Positions 35,876 to 43,441 of a stretch of DNA of 64,000 bases are shown piece by piece. The stretch is from Lachnospiraceae bacterium. Its GTDB lineage: Bacteria; Bacillota; Clostridia; Lachnospirales; Lachnospiraceae. Location of the stretch: NCBI GenBank assembly GCA_020860755.1, contig JAJBTQ010000008.1:27328-91327 (forward strand), read 5' to 3'. Each line of letters starts with the position of its first letter. Position 1 is the first letter of the stretch. The notes under the pieces are model-generated. The model was given only the letters and a program-made list of their open reading frames with translations. It was not told the DNA's origin and made no database searches. Both the position numbers and the translations under genes were made by a program.

Positions 35876-35934
35876 GAGTCCGGACGTGCTCAAACTGTCC
35901 CCGTAAGGGAACAGTTCGAGCACCCTCGGACACG
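35876..35934. repeat. Long inverted repeat GTCCGGACGTGCTCAAACTGTCCC-CGTAA-GGGAACAGTTCGAGCACCCTCGGAC; degenerate copy at about 42230-42275
   Basis: Arms pair with few mismatches; matching flank ATACGAATCCGGACATATTCAAACTGTTCCCGT follows another copy of the terminator. Confidence 0.75.
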
Positions 35935-35954
35935 TTGTGTCCTGGGGCAGACCC

Positions 35955-36013
35955 TCCCGTCTCGCGCTTTTATACAAAAAAGAGACCATCCAATGGATGG
36001 CCTCTTTTTTTGT
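35955..36013. repeat. Second copy of the tRNA-Gly 3' end plus terminator (TCCCGTCTCGCGCTTTTATACAAAAAAGAGACCATCC-AAT-GGATGGCCTCTTTTTTTG)
   Basis: Identical over the first 27 nt to 35810-35836. Confidence 0.85.
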
Positions 36014-36220
36014 AAGCGAGGCGGTCGGGATTCGAAACGGAGGCCTGAGCCGAAAAAGCACGTATTTATGCGGGTTTGCGGCCTTGAAAAAAAACTTAGG
36101 TAATCAAAAGGACCCTGTAAGCGTAGGTTTTTAGGCAAATTTTCATGTGAAAGGAGGACGCTTTTGTGTGTGCGACACAATCTGTGTATTTTGGCTTTAT
36201 CCCGCTGTATATTGATTATT

Positions 36221-36333
36221 ATATCGGCACTAAAAAGAGAAAAGTGCCGTTTTGATATTTTGGTATTGACTGAGCAAGCCGTTTTAAATATAATAATATC
36301 AGATTGGCAGTAAAATCAGATTGGTGCCGATAT
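36221..36333 (+). promoter_or_regulatory. Promoter TTGACT-N17-TATAAT (36266-36294) flanked by operator-like repeats (CGGCACT...AGTGCCG; ATATCGGCAC/GTGCCGATAT; tandem ATCAGATTGG)
   Basis: Direct reading; inverted repeats flank the promoter of the AbiEi-like gene. Confidence 0.65.
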
Positions 36334-36350
36334 GATAATAAAACGAGGGG

Positions 36351-37094
36351 ATGATTTTTACGGATGCAGTTTATTTAGAAGACTTAAACGGGAAAAAATA
36401 TTTCAGCCGCAGGGAACTGCTTCAATCATTCCGCAAAGGCGGATTTGCGCTCAGCGACGCGGCATTCAGCAAGAAGGTGACTTCTATGGTACAAAGCGGG
36501 GACATTGTCCGGGTTGGAAAGGATGTTTACAGTCTGCCGGACGAACAGATATATCCATACAAACATGAATATTCAGATTTGGCGAATGAGCTCGCAGAGA
36601 TCATAAAAGAGCAGTATCCCCTGATTGATTTTACAGTTTTTGAATTAATTCAACTGAATGATTTTGTGAATCATCAGTTGGCGCATAATGTGTTGTTTCT
36701 TTCCGCTGAGTCGGAAGTTAAGAATTTTATATTTGACACACTGAAAGATCGATATTTTGGGAAGGTGTTTTTGGATCCTTCCCCGGAAATATATCATCAG
36801 TACTGGAGTGATAACATGATCATTCTCACAAAACTGGTGACAGAGGCTCCGATGGGGCAGGATGTAATCTGGCATACCAGATTAGAAAAACTTTTGGTAG
36901 ACATCATGTCTGACGATTTGATTTTAGAATCGGTCACGCCAAGCGAGTATCCAATGATATACGAGGATGCATTTTCACGCTATATTGTGGATGAAAGCTG
37001 TATGTTCCGATATGCCAGACGGAGAAAAACTGATAAGAAAATCAAAAGTTTGATACAGGAAAAAACAGATATCACACTACGGACTACGGAGTAA
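36351..37094 (+). CDS. AbiEi-like antitoxin / winged-helix regulator-type protein (DUF6577-like), no adjacent AbiEii
   Basis: N-terminal wHTH-like YFSRRELLQSFRKGGFALSDAAFSKKVTSMVQSGDIVRVGKDVYSLP; C-terminal LEKLLVDIMSDD motif common to AbiEi-type proteins. Confidence 0.6.
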   Translation: MIFTDAVYLEDLNGKKYFSRRELLQSFRKGGFALSDAAFSKKVTSMVQSGDIVRVGKDVYSLPDEQIYPYKHEYSDLANELAEIIKEQYPLIDFTVFELIQLNDFVNHQLAHNVLFLSAESEVKNFIFDTLKDRYFGKVFLDPSPEIYHQYWSDNMIILTKLVTEAPMGQDVIWHTRLEKLLVDIMSDDLILESVTPSEYPMIYEDAFSRYIVDESCMFRYARRRKTDKKIKSLIQEKTDITLRTTE

Positions 37095-37098
37095 TAAC

Positions 37099-37974
37099 AT
37101 GTTGCAAAAAGAAAAACACGGAAAAAAATTATTTTTAGACTTTCTATTGCTTGCAGCGGGAGCGATCATCGCTGCATTCGCCATTGAAGAATTTCTGGTG
37201 CCGAATACGATCCTGGACGGAGGTGTCGTCGGTGTCAGCATCATGATCAACACGCTGTCGGGATTTCCGCTGGGCGTCCTGACGATCGTGCTGAACATTC
37301 CGTTCCTGATCGTCAGTGCCCGCCGGCTGGGCAGGCTTTTTATTATAAAGGCGGTCTATGCCATGGCGATCTTCTCTATATTTTTGGAGATCTTTGAACC
37401 GTTGGTCAATGCCACGGAGGAATTGCTTCTGGCGGTATGTTTCGGCGGTGTGATCCTGGGATTCGGCGTGGGTTTAGTCATCCGTTTCGGCGGCTGCCTG
37501 GACGGGACCGAGTGTGTGGCTATCCTGATCAACCGAAAGTTTAAGTTCCCAACGGGGCAGACGGTGCTGATCATCAACGTGGCCATCTATGTCATCGCCG
37601 GATTTCTGTTCGGCTTCGACCGGGCGATGTGCAGCCTTCTTACATATTTTATCACGTCAAGGATCATCGACTGGGTGGATACCGGTCTGAATCAGGCCAA
37701 GGCCGCCATGATCATTACCGACAAGGGAGAGGAGATTTCGAAACTGATCTACCAGAGACTCGGCCGTACCGTCACAATCCTCGAGGGGGAGGGCCTGATC
37801 AGCGGAAAGAAGGTCGTCCTCTACTGTGTACTCACAAGGATGGAAATTTACGAGCTGAAGCGGGTGATCCGCGAGGTAGATGCTTCCGCTTTCGTGACCA
37901 TCAGTGACGTCAGTGAGATTATCGGGAATCATATCAAGAAAGTAGAACCCGGGGCAATCCCGGGGGAAGACTGA
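37099..37974 (+). CDS. YitT-family membrane protein (DUF161/DUF2179)
   Basis: LLLAAGAIIAAFAIEEFLVPNTILDGGVVGVSIM..., GGCLDGTECVAILINRKF, C-terminal DUF2179-like. Confidence 0.88.
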   Translation: MLQKEKHGKKLFLDFLLLAAGAIIAAFAIEEFLVPNTILDGGVVGVSIMINTLSGFPLGVLTIVLNIPFLIVSARRLGRLFIIKAVYAMAIFSIFLEIFEPLVNATEELLLAVCFGGVILGFGVGLVIRFGGCLDGTECVAILINRKFKFPTGQTVLIINVAIYVIAGFLFGFDRAMCSLLTYFITSRIIDWVDTGLNQAKAAMIITDKGEEISKLIYQRLGRTVTILEGEGLISGKKVVLYCVLTRMEIYELKRVIREVDASAFVTISDVSEIIGNHIKKVEPGAIPGED

Positions 37975-37997
37975 ACGCAGACATGGAGAAAATGTGG

Positions 37998-38050
37998 CTC
38001 GCGCTTGATTACAAAAAAGAGACCATCCAATGGATGGCCTCTTTTTTTGC
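37998..38050. repeat. Third copy of the tRNA-end/terminator cassette (CTCGCGCTTGATTACAAAAAAGAGACCATCCAATGGATGGCCTCTTTTTTTG)
   Basis: Near-identical to 35961-36013. Confidence 0.85.
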
Positions 38051-38069
38051 GGCAAAATGTCTGCGCTTA

Positions 38070-39275
38070 TCACTTCATGGTCTTGGCGATGGATTCCGCC
38101 AGCGCCTCGAACTCGTGATCGTTGGAATCGTTGGCGCGCGAGTTAATGGACACCTGCGCCCCCAGCACCATGCATTCCTTTAACTCCTGCTCGATGAACT
38201 CCCGCATCAGGGAACCGGACTTGATCGCCCAGGAACCGTTTTCGATGATCCCGAACGTCCGCTTCTGGAAGTTTAATATCTTAAGATGATGCAGAAAATC
38301 ATACATGGGCGGAAAGATATTTAAGTTGTAGGTCACGGAGGCCAGCACGATGTGGCTGTAGTTAAACGCCTGCGCCACCAGCTCAGACACATGGGTGCTG
38401 GACACATCGTAGATCACGATGTCGTTAATGCCCTGCTGTGACAGTTTGGACGCGAGCACCTGCGCGGCCTCCGCCGTGTACCCGTACATGGAGGCATAAG
38501 CGATCATGACGCCCTGTCTCTCCGGCTCACAGCGGCTCCACTTGTCGTGCTTGTCGATGTAATACTCCAGATTCTCCCTCCACACAGGTCCGTGCAGCGG
38601 GCAGAAGATCTTTATGGGCACGGTGCCGGCCTTCTGTAACAGCGTTTGCACAAAAGGCCCGTATTTTCCGACGATGTTGCAGAAATATCTGCGCGCGTCG
38701 GGAAGCCAATCTTTGTCAAAATCTACCTCGTCGGCAAACAGTCTGCCGTCCAGAGCGCCGAACGAGCCGAACGCGTCCGCGGAAAAGAGCACGCCGTTTG
38801 TGGTGTCAAACGTCACCATGGCCTCGGGCCAATGCACCATCTGGGCAAATACGAATGTCACCGTGTGCTTGCCGAAGCAGCGCGTATCGCCCTCCTTTAC
38901 CTCGTCTTTTCTCTCCTCCGCTGTCGTGAAACCGAACTGGTGCATGAACATAAAGGCTTTTTCATTGCTGATCACCTTGCATTTCGGATAGCGCAGCAGC
39001 ACTTCCTCCACCGAAGCCGCGTGATCGGGCTCCATGTGGTTTACCACGAGATAATCAAGCTGTTTTCCTCCCAACACTTCCGCCACGTTGTCCAAAAACT
39101 CCCTGCAGCACGACCAATCCACGGTGTCGAACAGGACATTCTTCTTATCCAACAGTAAATAGGAGTTGTAGGAGACTCCGCGCGGAATGGGATGAAGGTT
39201 CTCAAACAGATGCGTGCGTCTGTCGTTGGCGCCTACCCAATACAGATCGTCTGTAACTTTTCTGACACTGCTCAT
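38070..39275 (-). CDS. FprA-family A-type flavodiiron protein
   Basis: Diiron ligands NHMEPDH, MVHWPEAM, FSADAFG, PLHGPVW; C-terminal flavodoxin domain IAYASMYGYTAEAA. Confidence 0.92.
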   Translation of the reverse strand: MSSVRKVTDDLYWVGANDRRTHLFENLHPIPRGVSYNSYLLLDKKNVLFDTVDWSCCREFLDNVAEVLGGKQLDYLVVNHMEPDHAASVEEVLLRYPKCKVISNEKAFMFMHQFGFTTAEERKDEVKEGDTRCFGKHTVTFVFAQMVHWPEAMVTFDTTNGVLFSADAFGSFGALDGRLFADEVDFDKDWLPDARRYFCNIVGKYGPFVQTLLQKAGTVPIKIFCPLHGPVWRENLEYYIDKHDKWSRCEPERQGVMIAYASMYGYTAEAAQVLASKLSQQGINDIVIYDVSSTHVSELVAQAFNYSHIVLASVTYNLNIFPPMYDFLHHLKILNFQKRTFGIIENGSWAIKSGSLMREFIEQELKECMVLGAQVSINSRANDSNDHEFEALAESIAKTMK

Positions 39276-39293
39276 ATTTTTATCCTCCTTATC

Positions 39294-41217
39294 TTACGCT
39301 TCCGATGATGAAATAAAGTTCTCTTTCGCTTCCGAACACTCAGGGCAGACCCATTCTTCCGGAAGATCAGCAAACTTGGTGCCGGGCGCCACTTCTGCTT
39401 CCTCGTCTCCGTATTCCGGTATGTACTCGTATCCGCAACCGGTGCAGACATATCTGCCCTCCGGCGCCGGCATCGGCTCGTCCACGGTGGCACGCTTCAT
39501 CTTCACCATCGGCGGAGCCGGCTTCTTCTCCTCCGTGCCTCCGAGCGCCTTTGTTAAGAGCGGCAGCACCTCTTTTACGTCGCCCACGATGCCATAGTCT
39601 GCGTTCTTGAAGATTGGCGCGTTCGCGTTCGTGTTGATCGCCACGATGGTCGACGCTTCCTTTATGCCCTTTAAGTGCTGCGTCGCGCCGGAAATGCCGC
39701 AAGCGATGTAAAGGTTCCCGATAAACTTCTGTCCGCTCATGCCGACATAGCGATTAAGCGGCACATACTGAAGCTGCTCGGCCACCGGTCTGGAGGAACC
39801 GATCGCTCCGCCGACCGCTTTCGCCAGATCCTCTATCAGCTTCATGTTCTTCTTCTCGCCGATCCCCTTGCCGGCGCTCACCACTCTCTCGGCTTGCGTG
39901 ATAGGGGTGTCGATGTCGATGCCGACAGTGAAGTCGTGTCCGTCGTTCTTCAACGCTTCCACCAGAGATGCGACCTTCTCCTCCATGCTGCCGTCGGTAA
40001 ACATCACGCGCTTTCTCGCCCCTGTTATGGGCAGCTTCTTGCTCACGATCTTCGGCGCTGCCGTGGACTTCGCCGCCTTTCCGAGGATGTGGGAGGAGAC
40101 CACGACGTTCTGAATCTCGTTCGTGCCTTCGTAGATGGTGGTGATCTTGGCGTCACGGTAGAAGCGCTCCACCTCCATGCCCTTCAGATACCCGTTGCCC
40201 CCGTGGATCTGCAGGGCTTCGTTCGTCACCTCGAGCGCTATGTCGGAGGCGTATTTCTTGGCCATGGCGGACTCCATGCCGTAGGGCTCATGGTTCTCCT
40301 TAAGCTCCGCGGCACTGTAAACTAAGAACCTTGCCGCGCGGATCTTCGTCGCCATCTCGGCGATCTTGAACTGGATGGTCTGCAGCTGGGCAATGGGGGG
40401 CGCCGAACTGTTCCCTCTCCTTCGCGTAGGAGACGGCAGCCTCATAAGCGCCCTGCGCAATGCCAAGCGCCTGCGACGCGATGCCGATACGCCCGCCGTC
40501 TAAGGTGGCCATAGCAATCTTGAAGCCTTCCCCCTCTTTCCCCAGGAGGTTCTCTTTCGGCACTTTTACATTGTTAAAGAGCAGCTGCGCCGTGGCGGAA
40601 GAGCGAATACCGAGCTTGTCATAGTGATCGCCGAACGTAAAGCCGTCCCAGCCTTTCTCCACGATAAAGGCGCTTATCCCTTTTGTTCCGATGCCCGGGG
40701 TCGTCACGGCAAAGACAACGTAGATGTCCGCTTCGCCGCCGTTGGTAATGAAGATCTTCTCGCCGTTCAAAATGTAAGAATCCCCTCTTAGATCCGCTGT
40801 CGTCTCTGTACCGGCAGCGTCGGATCCGGCATTCGGCTCCGTTAAGCCGAACGCGCCGAGCTTCTTGCCTTTGGCCAGCGGGACCAGATATTTCTTTTTT
40901 TGTGCCTCCGTGCCGAACGCATAGATGGGATACGTGCCCAGGGAAACGTGCGCGGACAGGATGACTCCCGTGCCGCCGTCCACCCGGGAAAGCTCCTCCA
41001 CGGCGATGGCATAGCTTAAAATGTCCTTCCCCATCCCACCGTACTCGGTCGGATACGGGATCCCGAGGAACCCTTTTGATCCAAGATCCTTGATCTGCTC
41101 CCTCGGAAATTCGTTGTTCTGGTCGAGCATGAAAGCAATCGGCTTAATCTCCTGCTCCGCCCATTCGCGGATCTGCGCACGCAACTGCTCATGCTCATTG
41201 GTGGTCTGATACAGCAT
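39294..41217 (-). pseudogene. Acyl-CoA dehydrogenase / EtfA FAD-binding domain / rubredoxin fusion, disrupted by an apparent +1 frameshift in a C6 run at 40395-40400
   Basis: ORFs 40300-41382 and 39294-40466 join as ...KEREQFGAP|IAQLQTIQFKIAEMATKIRAARFL...; ACAD IYEGTNEIQ, EtfA IACGISGATQHLKGIKEASTIVAINTNANAPIFKNADYGIVGD, rubredoxin YVCTGCGYEYIPEYGD...WVCPEC. Confidence 0.85.
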
Positions 41218-41491
41218 AGAATACATCTCCTTTCCCGATCCTCCGCCCGCGTGCCTTAGGGCCTTAAGGCCCTGTGTCGACGGTATGATCTGATTTTTTA
41301 CTCTGGTTACCGGTGTCTGCGAAGACTGATTCTTTGGTTTTTGTCTCCACAGCAGCCCCTCTTCTTTCCATTTTCCATGCAAAAAGATAAAAGATCAGCA
41401 AAAAACATCTGTGTACCTATAAATATTGTAAAAATAAGGTCTCCTCGTGTCAATCATTTTGTCCAAAATGATGAAATAAACTGATGTATAA

Positions 41492-41510
41492 TCCCGCCTC
41501 GCGCTTTTAT
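41492..41510. repeat. Fourth, short remnant of the tRNA-Gly 3' end (TCCCGCCTCGCGCTTTTAT)
   Basis: One mismatch over 18-19 nt to 35810-35828. Confidence 0.65.
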
Positions 41511-41527
41511 TTTATAAAAAGGTTATT

Positions 41528-41567
41528 TTTTTTAAATAATCTCTTTATTTTTTAAATAATCTCTTTA
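41528..41567. repeat. Perfect tandem duplication of TTTTTTAAATAATCTCTTTA (2 x 20 bp)
   Basis: Direct reading. Confidence 0.9.
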
Positions 41568-41669
41568 CTTATTTGTAAGTAATGTTGTATGATATAGAAT
41601 AATGGGTTTTTGCTTAAACAGCGGAAATCCTGCAACTGACAAAAGCAAATAAAAAAGGAGAATGAGATT

Positions 41670-42154
41670 ATGACAGCAGCAAGTATCATCATTGCAATTA
41701 TTATCTATGTGTTATCATTTGCCGGCATGTGGATGATGTTCCGGAAAGCGGGACGCAAAGGTTGGATTTCCATTATCCCGGTTGCCAATACGGTCATCCT
41801 CTTCCTGATCGGATGGAAAAGATCAAGCCGTTTATTTGGCAGATCGTGATCGGCGCAATCGGGCTGATCATGTTTATCGTAGCATTAGCGATTGGCGTAG
41901 TTGGTGTAGAAGAAGGAATAGACCTTGAGGGTGCAATGCTTGTAGTACTCATCATCGGAATCGTACTGATGATCATTGGTATTATTATCGGTATCATGAT
42001 GTTGCACAAAGTTTCCAAGGCATTCGGCCACGGCGCAGGGTATACGGTTCTGCTTATTATCGTACCGTTTATCATGTACCCGGTTCTCGGCTTTGGAAAG
42101 AGCGAGTATATAGGCGGAGACAAACCCAACGAAACGAAAGAGGCGGCAGAATAA
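41670..42154 (+). pseudogene. Small integral membrane protein (DUF5684-like) with an apparent 1-nt deletion near 41817-41820
   Basis: ATG 41670 after AAGGAG gives MTAASIIIAIIIYVLSFAGMWMMFRKAGRKGWISIIPVANTVILFLIGWK; reading continues in another frame as KIKPFIWQIVIGAIGLIMFIV... Confidence 0.7.
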
Positions 42155-42192
42155 TATCTGTTCGACCACAGATTGGCTAAGAAGCAGTAATG

Positions 42193-42235
42193 TAAAAGGG
42201 GATCATCCTTATGGATGGTCCCCCCTTTTTCTGAA
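42193..42235 (+). terminator. Terminator hairpin of the same family (AAAAGGGGATCATCC-TTAT-GGATGGTCCCCCCTTTTT)
   Basis: Hairpin plus T-tract; near-identical to 35830-35870. Confidence 0.75.
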
Positions 42236-42312
42236 TACGAATCCGGACATATTCAAACTGTTCCCGTCCTTCGTACATATTTCCTTTCGTTATAAAATAA
42301 AGCAAGCTGCTG

Positions 42313-43077
42313 CTATCTATGGATAAACTGCTCAAGTTCCGCCATGTATTCCTCGATATGGTATGCCATATAGCTGCAGTGTCCGTATCCCTTTCGCACT
42401 GTGACTTCCGATTCGGGAAACCAGCGCGGAATATCTCTGCGGCTTAACCGTTCCAAAATATCTTCGTCCCCCCAGTCCAGATGAATTCGTTTTTGTACAT
42501 CCTCCGGGAGGGATACCATTTTCCGATGTGAAAACGTCTCGCTGATCCTGGCGATGTCCGTCCTGGTCAGCCTCAGGAAATTGTCGCGCATAACTTCCGC
42601 GTACATTTCACCGTACAGTTTTACATGGCGTTCGGACAGCGACTGCGGATCTTTTTGAAAGTCATCCAGCATTCTGAAAAACATGCGTTTCATGGCAAAC
42701 TGTACGAACGGCGCGTTCTTTTTAAACAGGCCGCTCTCAAACCACACATTTTCAATATGAAAGCGATCATCTTTCAGCATCTCATAGGCCGCGATCGTCC
42801 CCATGGAAGAAGCGGACACGACAAAGAGATCCGTGTAGCCCCGCTCAAGCAGATATCCGGTGAGCGTATTCATCTCGTCCTCCAGGGAAATATACGGCCC
42901 GGAACTGCCGTGTCCCCCCTGATCGGGTGACAGGATGCAGTAATCCCACGAAAGATAGTCCTTGCACATGTTATAAATGTTTTCTCCCGTAAGCCCGAGC
43001 GGATGAAGCATCAGCCACTTTGGCTGATTTTTATCGCCGTACTCATGTACATACATACCAAAACCCCAAATCCTCAT
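42313..43077 (-). CDS. Alpha/beta hydrolase (start may be 43056)
   Basis: MLHPLGLTGENIY..., SPDQGGHGSSG, VSASSMGTIAAYEML nucleophile elbow. Confidence 0.8.
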   Translation of the reverse strand: MRIWGFGMYVHEYGDKNQPKWLMLHPLGLTGENIYNMCKDYLSWDYCILSPDQGGHGSSGPYISLEDEMNTLTGYLLERGYTDLFVVSASSMGTIAAYEMLKDDRFHIENVWFESGLFKKNAPFVQFAMKRMFFRMLDDFQKDPQSLSERHVKLYGEMYAEVMRDNFLRLTRTDIARISETFSHRKMVSLPEDVQKRIHLDWGDEDILERLSRRDIPRWFPESEVTVRKGYGHCSYMAYHIEEYMAELEQFIHR

Positions 43078-43099
43078 TCATCGGCACAATCTTCGTTTT

Positions 43100-43140
43100 T
43101 GCAAAAAGGGGATCATCCCGATGGATGATCCTCTTTCTTG
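43100..43140 (-). terminator. Terminator of the tRNA-Pro/tRNA-Gln unit (AAGAGGATCATCC-ATCG-GGATGATCCCCTTTTT)
   Basis: Hairpin plus T-tract on the minus strand. Confidence 0.8.
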
Positions 43141-43141
43141 A

Positions 43142-43213
43142 CAGGGCTAACAGGATTCGAACCTGTAAATGACGGAGTCAGAGTCCGTTGCCTTACCATT
43201 TGGCGATAGCCCT
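43142..43213 (-). tRNA. tRNA-Gln (anticodon CTG)
   Basis: AGGGCTATCGCCAAATGGTAAGGCAACGGACTCTGACTCCGTCATTTACAGGTTCGAATCCTGTTAGCCCT; anticodon loop CTCTGAC. Confidence 0.92.
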
Positions 43214-43217
43214 AAAA

Positions 43218-43292
43218 TCGGAGTGACAGGATTTGAACCTGCGACCTCCTGGTCCCTAACCAGACGCTCTAGCCAAACTGAGCCACACCCCG
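43218..43292 (-). tRNA. tRNA-Pro (anticodon AGG)
   Basis: CGGGGTGTGGCTCAGTTTGGCTAGAGCGTCTGGTTAGGGACCAGGAGGTCGCAGGTTCAAATCCTGTCACTCCG; anticodon loop TTAGGGA. Confidence 0.92.
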
Positions 43293-43340
43293 TTCACGTC
43301 CTTGCCACGCACGCTTTGCTTTGCCCGCGAAAGCTTATTT

Positions 43341-43369
43341 ATAATATCATCACAAATGTGAAAAGTCAA
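43341..43369 (-). promoter_or_regulatory. Promoter TTGACT-N17-TATTAT of the tRNA-Pro/Gln unit
   Basis: Consensus hexamers, 17-nt spacer. Confidence 0.75.
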
Positions 43370-43373
43370 GCTC

Positions 43374-43402
43374 TTTACTTGTGTTGCGGAATAGATTACA
43401 AT
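43374..43402 (+). promoter_or_regulatory. Promoter TTTACT-N17-TACAAT of the HAD hydrolase gene
   Basis: Hexamers with 17-nt spacer. Confidence 0.65.
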
Positions 43403-43441
43403 ACCAGAGTACAGGGCGATTTTTATGAGGGGAAACATCCC

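Noticed and set aside
38070-41217. Prophage or transposon cargo
   Set aside because: No integrase, transposase or terminal inverted repeats seen; only tRNA-end remnants flank it.
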